Source of the DNA: Streptomyces sp. SLBN-31
GTDB lineage: Bacteria > Actinomycetota > Actinomycetes > Streptomycetales > Streptomycetaceae
Direction of reading: 5' to 3'
Length of the DNA: 64,000 nucleotides
NCBI RefSeq assembly: GCF_006715395.1
Contig: NZ_VFNC01000002.1
Location: 1,426,001 to 1,490,000, forward strand
Part shown: piece by piece, positions 8,219 to 15,934 of the stretch
Layout: each line of letters opens with the position of its first letter
Position numbering within the stretch: position 1 is the first letter of the stretch
Made by a program: the position numbers and the translations under genes
Notes under the pieces: model-generated
Databases searched by the model: none
The model's input: only the letters and a program-made list of their open reading frames with translations
What the model was told of the DNA's origin: nothing

Positions 8219-9139
8219 TCAGGCCTCCTGGGACGGTGCGGTGAACTCGGCCTCGCCACTGGTCAGATCGAGATAGGCCTGCTCCAGGGTGCCCTCCTCC
8301 GTGGCGAGTTCGAGGAGGGGGACGCCGGCGGCGGAGGCGAGGCGCCCGATGTCGTCCACGCGCGCGTGGTCGACGGTCCAGTGGCCGGCCTCGTGCCGTA
8401 CGGCCTCGTGACCGTGCCGGGCGAGCACCCCCGTGAGCGCGGTGGCGTCGGTCGTTCTGATCCGCACCCGTGGGCGCACACGCGTGTCGATGAACTCCCG
8501 CATCGGCGTGTCGGCCAGCAGGCGGCCGCGGCCCAGGACGACGAGGTGGTCGGCGAAGGAGGCGGTCTCGTTCATGAGGTGGCTGGAGACCAGTACCGTG
8601 CGGCCCTGAGCCGCGAGCCGGCGCAGCAGCGACCGGATCCAGACGATGCCTTCGGGGTCGAGGCCGTTGGAGGGCTCGTCGAGCATGACCACCTCGGGGT
8701 CACCGAGCAGGGCGGCGGCGATGCCGAGCCGCTGCCGCATCCCGAGCGAGTACGTCCGCACCCGGCGCCGCGCGACGGCGGCGATGCCCGTCTCCTCCAG
8801 CACCTCCTCGACCCGCCGGCCGGGGATGCGGTTGCTCGTCGCCAGGGTGCGCAGATGGTCCCGTCCGGTGCGGGAGCCGTGCGCGGCCTGGGCGTCTAGG
8901 AGGGCGCCGACGTGGCGCAGGGGTTCGCGCAGGCCTGTGTAGGGGCGGCCGCCGATGGCGGCGGTGCCGGATGTGGGCCGGTCCAGGCCGAGCACGAGCC
9001 GCATGGTGGTGGACTTGCCGGCGCCGTTGGGGCCGAGGAAGCCGGTGACACGGCCGGGACGGACGCTGAAGGTGAGGTCGTCCACGGCCCGCCGGGTGCC
9101 GTATTCCTTGGTGAGGTTCTGGACGTCGATGCTGGTCAT
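8219..9139 (-). CDS. ABC transporter ATP-binding protein
   Basis: 306 residues, ATG at 9139. Walker A is GFLGPNGAGKSTTMRLVLGL (residues about 36-55), signature YSLGMRQRLGIAAALLGDPE, Walker B VVMLDEPSNGLDPEG, followed by the His switch SSHLMNETASFADHLVVLGRG. A C-terminal ~90-residue extension (RPRVRIRTTDATALTGVL onward) is common in the BcrA/drug-exporter branch. It energises the ABC-2 permease just downstream. The start faces the sensor kinase across a 108-bp intergenic region that contains a perfect 18-bp palindrome. Confidence 0.94.
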   Translation of the reverse strand: MTSIDVQNLTKEYGTRRAVDDLTFSVRPGRVTGFLGPNGAGKSTTMRLVLGLDRPTSGTAAIGGRPYTGLREPLRHVGALLDAQAAHGSRTGRDHLRTLATSNRIPGRRVEEVLEETGIAAVARRRVRTYSLGMRQRLGIAAALLGDPEVVMLDEPSNGLDPEGIVWIRSLLRRLAAQGRTVLVSSHLMNETASFADHLVVLGRGRLLADTPMREFIDTRVRPRVRIRTTDATALTGVLARHGHEAVRHEAGHWTVDHARVDDIGRLASAAGVPLLELATEEGTLEQAYLDLTSGEAEFTAPSQEA

Positions 9140-9195
9140 GGCAGCAGCGTGGCCGGTGGGGCGGGGTGGCGGCCTCCCCCGCCGGTGGAGATCGT

Positions 9196-9213
9196 CTCCC
9201 CCGCGCGGGGGAG
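9196..9213. promoter_or_regulatory. perfect 18-bp palindrome between exporter and kinase
   Basis: CTCCCCCGCGCGGGGGAG reads the same on both strands and lies 57 bp upstream of the ATPase start and 35 bp upstream of the kinase start. It could be an operator for the NarL-type response regulator or, less likely, a hairpin in one transcript. Confidence 0.5.
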
Positions 9214-9247
9214 GTCCGTTGTCGGTGGCGGCTGGCACGATGACGAA

Positions 9248-10402
9248 ATGGCCCGCTTTCTGCGCCCGTTGCTCCGGGGGACGACGTACACACGGCTGCT
9301 GCACCTGTGGGTGCCGGTGCTGTTCGTCAGCGTGTGGATGTTCATCGGCCCCTCGTGGCCGTGGGTGCCGGCGCTGCTGCTGGCTCCGGTCGGGCTGATC
9401 CCGGCCGTGCGCACGGGTGAGGGGGTGCAGGCCCGCTGGATGCTGACGCCCGGGGAACCGGACGCGGGTTTCTCGATGGCGCCGTCGACGACCTGGCGCC
9501 ACCGGCTGCGTACCACGGTGTGGCTCGAAGTGCGCCTTGGGCTGGGCATATTGGCGGCGTTCGCCTGTGTCTGGCTGCCCGTCACGTGCTACGGGCTGGT
9601 GCGGGCCGCGCTCGGCAGTCCCGGCGGCGAGGTGCCATTCCTGCGGGACATACCGGGGCACTGGGCCTGGGCGCTCGCCGCTCCGCTGCCCCTGCTCGCG
9701 CTGTACGGCGTCGTCGTCGGCCTCGGCGGGCTGGCGACGGCCGTCGCCCGTGCGCTCCTCGGGCCGTCCGCCGCCGAGCGTCTCGCCGCTCTGGAGGAGC
9801 GTACCGACCAGCTTCTGGAACGCACCCGGATCGCCCGTGAGCTGCACGACTCCATCGGTCACGCGCTGACCGTGGCCGTGGTGCAGGCGGGCGCCGCCCG
9901 TGCGGCCGGTGATCCTGCCTTCACGGACCGGGCGCTGGCCGCCATCGAGGAGACCGGCCGGGCCGCCCTGGAGGACCTGGAGCGCGTGCTCGGCGTGTTG
10001 CGCGAGTCCGGGCGCCCGGTCGGCAGTCGGCCCACGCTCACCGACGCCGATCGTCTGCTGGAGTCCGCTCGCGCCTCCGGAGCCAAGATCGACGCGGAGG
10101 TCTCCGGCGCGCTGGAGTCGGTTCCCGGCCCGGTCTCCCGCGAGGGCTACCGCATCCTTCAGGAGGCCCTGACGAACGTCCTGCGGCACGCGGGAGCCGT
10201 CCCGGTGCGCGTCGGTGTCGACGTCGCGGACGGGCGACTGGTGCTGGAGGTGCGCAACCCGCTGACCGGCGACACGGCGGGGGCCGGCGGCGGTAGCGGA
10301 CTGCGCGGCATACGCGAGCGCGCGGCCCTGCTGGGCGGTCGCGCGCGGACCGGCCCCGCCGACGGCCAGTGGCAGGTACATGTGGAGCTGCCGGTGAGTT
10401 GA
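9248..10402 (+). CDS. sensor histidine kinase, HisKA_3 (NarL-partner) type
   Basis: 384 residues, ATG at 9248. The N-terminal half has four to five membrane helices (first [15 protein letters not shown], then [47 protein letters not shown]) and almost no extracellular sensor, as in intramembrane-sensing kinases. The phospho-acceptor is His200 in [14 protein letters not shown], followed by the HATPase_c domain ([27 protein letters not shown]). It phosphorylates the response regulator encoded 15 bp downstream. The gene faces an ABC-2 exporter, its likely target. Confidence 0.94.
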   Translation: MARFLRPLLRGTTYTRLLHLWVPVLFVSVWMFIGPSWPWVPALLLAPVGLIPAVRTGEGVQARWMLTPGEPDAGFSMAPSTTWRHRLRTTVWLEVRLGLGILAAFACVWLPVTCYGLVRAALGSPGGEVPFLRDIPGHWAWALAAPLPLLALYGVVVGLGGLATAVARALLGPSAAERLAALEERTDQLLERTRIARELHDSIGHALTVAVVQAGAARAAGDPAFTDRALAAIEETGRAALEDLERVLGVLRESGRPVGSRPTLTDADRLLESARASGAKIDAEVSGALESVPGPVSREGYRILQEALTNVLRHAGAVPVRVGVDVADGRLVLEVRNPLTGDTAGAGGGSGLRGIRERAALLGGRARTGPADGQWQVHVELPVS

Positions 10403-10404
10403 TC

Positions 10405-10410
10405 TACGCT
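10405..10410 (+). promoter_or_regulatory. internal -10 element before the response regulator
   Basis: TACGCT stands 6 bp before the ATG at 10417. It would give a leaderless transcript in addition to read-through from the kinase. Confidence 0.4.
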
Positions 10411-10416
10411 GGCCGG

Positions 10417-11079
10417 ATGCCGGTGACCGTTCTCCTCGTCGACGACGAGCCGCTCGTACGCGCGGGATTGCGTGCCGTGCTGGAGGCTCAGCCGGACATC
10501 GAGGTCGTCGGGGAGGCGGCCGACGGCGCGGCGGTGATCCCGCTGGTGCGGCAGCTGCGTCCGGACGTCGTCGCGATGGACGTGCGCATGCCGCTCCTGG
10601 ACGGCATCGAGGCCACGCGCGCGGTGCTGCGGACGGTCCAGGAGCCGCCGAAGATCCTGGTGGTGACGACGTTCGAGAACGACGAGTACGTCTACGAGGC
10701 GCTGCGGGCCGGAGCGGACGGTTTCCTGCTGAAGCGGGCACGGCCCGCCGAGATCGTGCAGGCGGTACGGCTGGTCGCCGAGGGCGAGTCGCTGCTGTTC
10801 CCGGCGTCGGTGCGGCGGCTGGCCGCCGAGTTCGGCGACGGGGGCGGGAACCGGGCGGCCCGGGAGGCGCTGGAGCGGGCCCGGCTGACGGAGCGGGAGG
10901 GCGAGGTGCTGCGGCTGATGGCCCGCGGGCTGTCGAACGCGGAGATCGCCGCCCGGCTGGTCGTCGGTACCGAAACGGTGAAGTCGCACGTCAGCTCCGT
11001 GCTGGCGAAGCTGGGCGCCCGGGACCGCACGCAGGCCGTGATCGCCGCGTACGAGTCGGGGTTCGTGACGCCGGGGTGA
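10417..11079 (+). CDS. NarL/FixJ family response regulator
   Basis: 220 residues, ATG at 10417. Receiver domain (1-120) has the acidic pair D9-D10, the phospho-acceptor D55 in [12 protein letters not shown], a Thr switch in VVTTFEND and Lys in FLLKRARP. The C-terminal LuxR-type helix-turn-helix (about 148-210) reads [20 protein letters not shown] then [17 protein letters not shown]. It is the partner of the kinase just upstream and is the natural candidate to bind the palindrome at 9196-9213 and switch on the exporter. Confidence 0.95.
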   Translation: MPVTVLLVDDEPLVRAGLRAVLEAQPDIEVVGEAADGAAVIPLVRQLRPDVVAMDVRMPLLDGIEATRAVLRTVQEPPKILVVTTFENDEYVYEALRAGADGFLLKRARPAEIVQAVRLVAEGESLLFPASVRRLAAEFGDGGGNRAAREALERARLTEREGEVLRLMARGLSNAEIAARLVVGTETVKSHVSSVLAKLGARDRTQAVIAAYESGFVTPG

Positions 11080-11126
11080 TCCGCCGCCCGGGCGGCCCGG
11101 CACTCGCCGGTCTCCGCCGCTGCGAG

Positions 11127-11132
11127 TACGAT
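11127..11132 (+). promoter_or_regulatory. ROK gene -10 element (candidate)
   Basis: TACGAT, 35 bp before the TTG start. A GGAGG follows at about 11156-11160, so this gene appears to have a conventional leader. No convincing -35 hexamer. Confidence 0.35.
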
Positions 11133-11167
11133 CCGGCCAACACGCGCACGAGCTGGGAGGACGGACG

Positions 11168-12325
11168 TTGGGGCGGCTGACCGGCGGGGATCCCTCGCTG
11201 CTGCGAAGGATCAACTCCGCGGTGGTGCTGCACGCGTTGCGCGCCACGGACGCGGCGACGCTGACGGAGATCACCCGGGTGACCGGACTGTCCCGGCCGA
11301 CGGTCGAGGGCGTCGTGGAAGGGCTCATCGAGGCGGGATACGTCGTCGAGAAGGCCCCGGACGAGAGTGTCGTACGGCGCCAGGGGCGGCCGGCGCGGCG
11401 CTTCAGGTTCCGGGCCGAGGCAGGGCATCTGCTGGGCCTGGACATCGGCTCGCACCGGGTCGCCGCGCTGCTCGCCGACCTGGACGGACGGGTGCTGGGC
11501 GCGGTCGCCAAGGACGTCGACGAGTCGGCGTCCGCCGACGAGCGGCTGGAGCGGCTGCGCACGGCGGTGGCCGAACTGCTGCGCCGGGCCGGGGTCGCCC
11601 GTGACTCGCTGCGCGCCGTGGGCGTGGCCTCGCCCGGCGTCGTCGAGGCCGACGGCACCGTACGGCTGTGCGCCGCGCTCCCCGAATGGACGGGGCTGCG
11701 TCTCGGCGAACGCCTGAGCCGGTCCTTCAAGTGCCCGGTGCTGGTCGAGAACGACGCCAATGCCGCGGCCGTCGCCGAGCACTGGAAGGGCGCGGCGACC
11801 GAGTCCGACGACGTCGTGTTCGTGCTCGCTGGACTGAGCCCGGGTGCCGGGTCGCTGATCGGCGGACGGCTGCACCGCGGGTACGGCGGGGCGGCGGGCG
11901 AGATCGGCGCGCTGCACCTGCTGGGCCGCGAGGTGACGCCGGAGACCCTGCTGTCCACCACGGACGAGCCCTTGCACCCCTTGGACGAACAGGCCGTCGC
12001 CGAGGTCTTCGCGCAGGCCCGGGAGGGCGACCAGCGGGCCCGCGCGGCCGTCGAGCGCTTCATCCAGCGTCTCGTCCACGACGTCGCCGCCCTGGCCCTC
12101 GCCCTGGACCCGGAACTCGTCGTCGTCGGGGGCTGGGCGACCGGCCTGGACGGCGTACTGGAGCCCCTGCGCCGCGAGTTGGCCCGCTACTGCCTGCGTC
12201 CGCCGAAGGTCACGTTGTCCCTCCTGGGCGAGGCCGCGGTGGCGACCGGCGCGCTTCGCCTGGCCCTCGACCACGTGGAGGAACAGCTCTTCGCGGTGGA
12301 GGGCACGGTGACGGCACGCCGCTGA
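11168..12325 (+). CDS. ROK family transcriptional regulator
   Basis: 385 residues from a TTG start with GGAGG 7 bp upstream. N-terminal MarR-like winged helix (about 10-75: LTEITRVTGLSRPTVEGVVE) precedes an actin-fold ROK domain with GLDIGSHRVAALLADLDG (phosphate 1), VGVASPGVVEADG and VENDANAAAVAEHWKG. The usual ROK zinc motif (CxCGxxGCxE) is absent: after GEIGALHLLG comes REVTPETLL. The sugar-kinase catalytic signature is also eroded, so it is a repressor only, probably sensing a sugar or sugar phosphate. No adjacent sugar gene identifies the ligand. Confidence 0.9.
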   Translation: MGRLTGGDPSLLRRINSAVVLHALRATDAATLTEITRVTGLSRPTVEGVVEGLIEAGYVVEKAPDESVVRRQGRPARRFRFRAEAGHLLGLDIGSHRVAALLADLDGRVLGAVAKDVDESASADERLERLRTAVAELLRRAGVARDSLRAVGVASPGVVEADGTVRLCAALPEWTGLRLGERLSRSFKCPVLVENDANAAAVAEHWKGAATESDDVVFVLAGLSPGAGSLIGGRLHRGYGGAAGEIGALHLLGREVTPETLLSTTDEPLHPLDEQAVAEVFAQAREGDQRARAAVERFIQRLVHDVAALALALDPELVVVGGWATGLDGVLEPLRRELARYCLRPPKVTLSLLGEAAVATGALRLALDHVEEQLFAVEGTVTARR

Positions 12326-12350
12326 GCGGACGGCCTGCCGGTGGAACGGC

Positions 12351-12377
12351 TGCGCCCCGGGTGAGTACCGGGGCGCA
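12351..12377. terminator. hairpin terminator between ROK and GntR genes
   Basis: Perfect 10-bp inverted repeat, TGCGCCCCGG and its complement, with a 7-base loop (GTGAGTA). It sits between two converging genes and can end transcription from both sides. No U-tract, as is usual in Streptomyces. Confidence 0.8.
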
Positions 12378-12400
12378 CGGTCCGTGGGGCGGTGCGGGGG

Positions 12401-13162
12401 TCAGGAGGCCCGGCGTTCGGGGTCCTGGTGGATCTCCACGCCACCCGAGTCGCCGAAGGTCAGCCGGCAGGTGTCGGCGCGGTAGGTGGCGACGGACAGC
12501 GCCGCCGTGCGGCCACCAGCGAGGAAGCGGGTGGTGACGACCAGGACGGGAGCGCCGGGAAGGCGGTCCAGTTCCTTGGCGTCGTCCGCGCGGGCCGAGC
12601 CCAGTTCGACGGCGCTCTCCTGACCCTCCAGCTCCAGTCGCTGCAGCTCGCGCAGGACGGCACGCGCGCGTGCCGGTCCCGACGGGGCGTCTATGGCGGA
12701 CAGCTCCGGCACCGAGGCGGCGGGGATGTAGAGCAGCTCCGCCGCGACGGGCTGGCCGTGCGACACCCGGGACCGCCGCACGGTGTACACGGCCTCCTCC
12801 CGGCCGGTCTCCAGCGCGGCGGCCACGGCGGCGGGCGGGGCGGCGACCGCGCAGTCCACGGCCTGCCAGACGTCGTTCCCCGCGCCCGGCCAGGCGTGCT
12901 GCTCGGTGCCGACGGCGACGCCCACGCGCGGGGGCGCGACGGTGGTGCCGACGCCGCGGCGGCGCTGCAGCCTGCCTTCCAGTTCGAGCTGCTCCAGCGC
13001 CTGGCGGAGCGTGGCACGGGCGACGCCGAAACGGGCGGCGAGATCGCGCTCGTTGGGCAGGATCTCGCCCACGGAGAACTCGGACTCCAGTGCCTCACTG
13101 AGCACGGTCTTGAGATGCCAGTACTTCGGTTCCGGCACCGTTTCCAGCTGCGTGGTCCCCAC
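12401..13162 (-). CDS. GntR/HutC family regulator with UTRA domain
   Basis: 253 residues, GTG at 13162 preceded by GGAGGAC. N-terminal winged helix (about 12-80: VGEILPNERDLAARFGVARA, TLRQALEQLELEGRLQRRRG) and a C-terminal UTRA ligand-binding domain (about 95-245), the DasR/HutC subfamily layout. Such repressors usually sense sugar phosphates or histidine-pathway metabolites. A promoter (TTGACC-N17-TATGGT) lies upstream with a palindrome TTGGTC-N2-GACCAA covering its -35, so the protein probably represses itself. Its other targets are unknown. Confidence 0.92.
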   Translation of the reverse strand: MGTTQLETVPEPKYWHLKTVLSEALESEFSVGEILPNERDLAARFGVARATLRQALEQLELEGRLQRRRGVGTTVAPPRVGVAVGTEQHAWPGAGNDVWQAVDCAVAAPPAAVAAALETGREEAVYTVRRSRVSHGQPVAAELLYIPAASVPELSAIDAPSGPARARAVLRELQRLELEGQESAVELGSARADDAKELDRLPGAPVLVVTTRFLAGGRTAALSVATYRADTCRLTFGDSGGVEIHQDPERRAS

Positions 13163-13238
13163 CCTGTCCTCCGCAATCGCCGTGGTCCGGCGGCGTTTTA
13201 GCGCCCTTGTTTATTAAAGGTTGTTGCACTTATCTGCG

Positions 13239-13267
13239 ACCATAGGGCGGCCCCCACCCTTGGTCAA
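13239..13267 (-). promoter_or_regulatory. promoter of the UTRA-GntR gene
   Basis: On the minus strand: -35 TTGACC (13267-13262), 17-bp spacer, -10 TATGGT (13244-13239), about 77 bp before the GTG start. Confidence 0.65.
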
Positions 13268-13273
13268 GACCAA
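13260..13273. promoter_or_regulatory. GntR/HutC-type operator
   Basis: TTGGTCAAGACCAA: 6-bp arms TTGGTC/GACCAA around a 2-base centre, matching the TGGTC-N2-GACCA layout of DasR/YvoA-type operators. It overlaps the -35 box of the gntR promoter, the position expected for autorepression. Confidence 0.65.
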
Positions 13274-13330
13274 TCCCGATCCCGTGGCGAACGCAGAAGA
13301 AGGCTGCGGAGTACGGACAGAAAACGCTGT

Positions 13331-14224
13331 CTATGCGACCGGCAGCGACAGCAGCTTGTCGGGGTTGCGGATGATGTAGACCGACTGGATCCGGCCGTCG
13401 AAGACGTCCAGTTGGAAGACGCTGTCGGGCCTGCCCGCGGACAGGACGACGAGAGCCGGGCCGCCGTTGAGTTCCATGAAGCGGAAGGACGGGTCGGGCA
13501 CGCCCTTTCCGGCGGCGCCGATGACGAAGCGGCCCACCTTGTCGGCGGTCTCCAGCACCCGCAGCGGTGCCCGCGACTTGCCGCCGCTGTCGCCCACGAG
13601 CCGTACGTCGGGCGCCAGCAACTCCATCAGGCCCTCCAGGTCGCCCTCCCCCGCCGCGGCCAGGAAGCGCTCGGTGAGCTCGCGGCGCCGGCCGGGATCG
13701 ACCTCGTAGCGCGGCCGGCGCTCCTCGACGTGTCTGCGGGCCCGCCCGGCGAGCTGCCGCACCGCGGCCTCACCCCGGTCGAGCATGGAGGCAATCTCCG
13801 CGTACGGATAGCCGAAGGCCTCCCGCAGGACGAACACCGCCCGCTCCAGGGGTGACAGCGACTCCAGGACGACCAGGACGGCCAGGGACACGGAGTCGGC
13901 GAGGACGGCCTTCTCTGCGGTGTCGGGGACGGTGTCCCCGAAGTCGGTCACGTACGGCTCGGGCAGCCACGGGCCGACGTACGCCTCGTTGCGCGCCTTG
14001 ACCTGGCGCAGCCGGTCGATGGCGAGGCGGGTGGTGACGCGCACCAGATAGGCGCGCGGTTCGCGGACCTCGCCGCGGTCCGCGCCGGACCAGCGCAGCC
14101 ACGCCTCCTGGACGACGTCCTCCGCGTCGGCCACCCGCCCCAGCATGCGGTAGGCGACTCCCAGCAGGACGGGGCGGTGATCTTCGAAGACGTCGGTCGC
14201 GGTGTCGGTGCTCACGTTGTCCAT
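13331..14224 (-). CDS. ECF sigma factor, ECF41 (SigJ-like) family
   Basis: 297 residues. Sigma2 (about 10-75: FEDHRPVLLGVAYRMLGRVA, DAEDVVQEAWLRW), a linker with YVGPWLPEPYV, sigma4 (about 115-170: ESLSPLERAVFVLREAFGY, YPYAEIASMLDRGEAAVRQL) and a C-terminal SnoaL-like domain ending with NPDKLLSLPVA. Linker and tail motifs are hallmarks of ECF41, where the fused SnoaL domain replaces a separate anti-sigma factor. ECF41 genes usually control one adjacent enzyme gene; here the divergent oxidoreductase at 14329 is the candidate. I did not find the family's TGTCACA...CGTC promoter between them. Confidence 0.93.
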   Translation of the reverse strand: MDNVSTDTATDVFEDHRPVLLGVAYRMLGRVADAEDVVQEAWLRWSGADRGEVREPRAYLVRVTTRLAIDRLRQVKARNEAYVGPWLPEPYVTDFGDTVPDTAEKAVLADSVSLAVLVVLESLSPLERAVFVLREAFGYPYAEIASMLDRGEAAVRQLAGRARRHVEERRPRYEVDPGRRRELTERFLAAAGEGDLEGLMELLAPDVRLVGDSGGKSRAPLRVLETADKVGRFVIGAAGKGVPDPSFRFMELNGGPALVVLSAGRPDSVFQLDVFDGRIQSVYIIRNPDKLLSLPVA

Positions 14225-14328
14225 CCCACGCGACGTGCGGGGCCATGTCCAGGAGAAATCCGCGTGCGCGGAGCAGAATGGCGTGGGGGCCGCCGGTGGT
14301 CGGCGGGCCGTCAGTGGCGGAGGTTGCG

Positions 14329-14982
14329 ATGCGGTACGCGGTTCTGGGCACGGGCGAGGTGGGCCGGACGCTGGCCGGGAAGCTGGTCGACCTGGGCCAC
14401 GAGGTGACGCTGGGCTCCCGCAGCAAGGACAATCCGGCCGCCCTGGAGTGGGCGCGGGGCGCCGGAGCGGGCGCTCGGTCGGGCACGTTCGAGGAGGCGG
14501 CCTCGTCGGCCGAGGTGGTCGTCGTCGCCGTGGGCGGACGGGTGGCGCTGTCGGCGCTGGAGGCGGCCGGGGCGGCGAACCTCGACGGCAAGGTCGTCGT
14601 CGACGTCAGCAATCCCCTGACCTTCGAGGACGGGCAGCTGCGGCTGGACCCCGTCGAGTCGGACAGCGTGGGTGAGCAGATCCAGCGGGCGTTCCCCCGC
14701 GCGCGCGTGGTGAAGTCCCTCAACACCGTCAACTGCAAGGTGATGGTGGAACCGACCCTGGTGCCGGGCGAACACCAGATCTTCGTGTGCGGGGAGGACG
14801 CGGCGGCCAAGGAGCAGGTCACCGCCCTGCTCGGGGAGTTCGGGTGGCCGCCGCACCGGGTGCTGGACCTGGGCGGCATCCGGTCGGCCCGCGCCGTGGA
14901 GATGGCGCTGCCGCTGTGGGTGGACCTGTTCCGGCACTTCGGGCACGGCGAGTTCAACATGGAGATCCGCAGCGCGCGTTGA
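14329..14982 (+). CDS. NAD(P)-binding oxidoreductase, F420:NADP reductase-like
   Basis: 217 residues, ATG at 14329 with GGAGG 5 bp upstream. Rossmann motif at the extreme N-terminus (YAVLGTGEVGRTLAGKLVDL), then GSRSKDN, a basic loop that favours NADPH. VVDVSNPL and KSLNTVNCKVM follow the F420-dependent NADP reductase / ProC-like superfamily pattern. It is divergent from the ECF41 sigma gene. ECF41 targets are typically carboxymuconolactone decarboxylases, oxidoreductases or epimerases, so it is the probable sigma target. Whether it uses F420 cannot be told from sequence. Confidence 0.87.
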   Translation: MRYAVLGTGEVGRTLAGKLVDLGHEVTLGSRSKDNPAALEWARGAGAGARSGTFEEAASSAEVVVVAVGGRVALSALEAAGAANLDGKVVVDVSNPLTFEDGQLRLDPVESDSVGEQIQRAFPRARVVKSLNTVNCKVMVEPTLVPGEHQIFVCGEDAAAKEQVTALLGEFGWPPHRVLDLGGIRSARAVEMALPLWVDLFRHFGHGEFNMEIRSAR

Positions 14983-15029
14983 GCCCGGGCGGGAAGCGGG
15001 GTGCGGCCGCGAGGTCGCGCGGATTGGGG

Positions 15030-15045
15030 GCTACCCGTCGGTAGC
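15030..15045. promoter_or_regulatory. TetR-like palindrome before the alpha/beta hydrolase
   Basis: GCTACC-CGTC-GGTAGC, a perfect 6-bp-arm palindrome ending 58 bp before the hydrolase ATG. It is nearly identical to the palindrome at 58203-58218 (13 of 16 bases), which suggests a shared regulator. Confidence 0.55.
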
Positions 15046-15103
15046 AATTGCTGACAAGCTGTCTACGGCGTCCGTCAGCGAGCCCCAGACGAGGAGCACC
15101 CCC

Positions 15104-15934
15104 ATGTCCGCCACCGTCTCCTTCAAGGTCCCCTCACCACGCGGCCCGCAGCCCGTGACCGTCTCCTACGCGCGCGTGGGCAGCGGCGCACCGCTGCTCC
15201 TGCTGCACGGCATCGGCCACCACCGGCAGGCCTGGGACCCGGTGGTGGACATCCTCGCCACCGAGCGCGAGGTGATCACCGTGGATCTCCCCGGGTTCGG
15301 CGCCTCCCCGGGGCTCCCGGACGGCCTGGCCTACGACCTCGCCACCACCACCGCCGTGTTCGGCGCGTTCTGCGAGGCCCTGGAGCTCGACCGGCCACAT
15401 GTGGCGGGCAACTCCCTCGGCGGGCTGCTGGCCCTGGAGCTGGCCCGCGAGAAACTCGTCCGGTCGGTCACCGCGCTGTCCCCGGCCGGCTTCTGGTCCG
15501 AGGCCGAGCGGCGTTACGCCTTCGGCGTGCTGCTCGCCATGCGCCGGATCTCGCAGCGCCTGCCGCTTCCGCTGGTGCAGCGGCTGTCCCGCTCGGCGGC
15601 CGGCCGGACGATGCTGACGAGCACCATCTACGCCCGCCCCGGCCGCCGTTCACCCGATGCCGTGGTCGCCGAGACGCTGGCCCTCGCCGGGGCCACGGGG
15701 TTCGACGCGACGCTCCGGGCCGGTACCGCCGTGCAGTTCACCGACGACATCCCCGATCTGCCCGTCACCGTGGCCTGGGGCACCAGGGACATGCTGCTCG
15801 TGCGCCGTCAGGGCGTGCGCGCCAAGCAGATCATTCCGCGGGCGCGTCTGGTGCGGCTGCCCGGCTGCGGGCACTGCCCGATGAACGACGACCCGGCGCT
15901 GGTGGCCCGCGTCATCCTCGACGGCAGCCGCTGA
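15104..15934 (+). CDS. alpha/beta hydrolase
   Basis: 276 residues. HGIGHHRQAW supplies the oxyanion HG motif (about residues 35-36), the nucleophile elbow is GNSLGG, the acid lies in the AWGTRDMLL region and the catalytic His in LPGCGHCPMNDDP near the C-terminus. No signal peptide, so cytosolic. GAGGAG lies 7 bp before the ATG. The likely substrate is an ester or acyl compound, not defined further. Its 3' end overlaps the antisense end of the next gene's open frame by 285 bp. Confidence 0.93.
   Translation: MSATVSFKVPSPRGPQPVTVSYARVGSGAPLLLLHGIGHHRQAWDPVVDILATEREVITVDLPGFGASPGLPDGLAYDLATTTAVFGAFCEALELDRPHVAGNSLGGLLALELAREKLVRSVTALSPAGFWSEAERRYAFGVLLAMRRISQRLPLPLVQRLSRSAAGRTMLTSTIYARPGRRSPDAVVAETLALAGATGFDATLRAGTAVQFTDDIPDLPVTVAWGTRDMLLVRRQGVRAKQIIPRARLVRLPGCGHCPMNDDPALVARVILDGSR

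Noticed and set aside
14225..14328. Canonical ECF41 promoter between the sigma gene and the oxidoreductase
   Set aside because: Neither strand shows TGTCACA with a correctly spaced CGTC.
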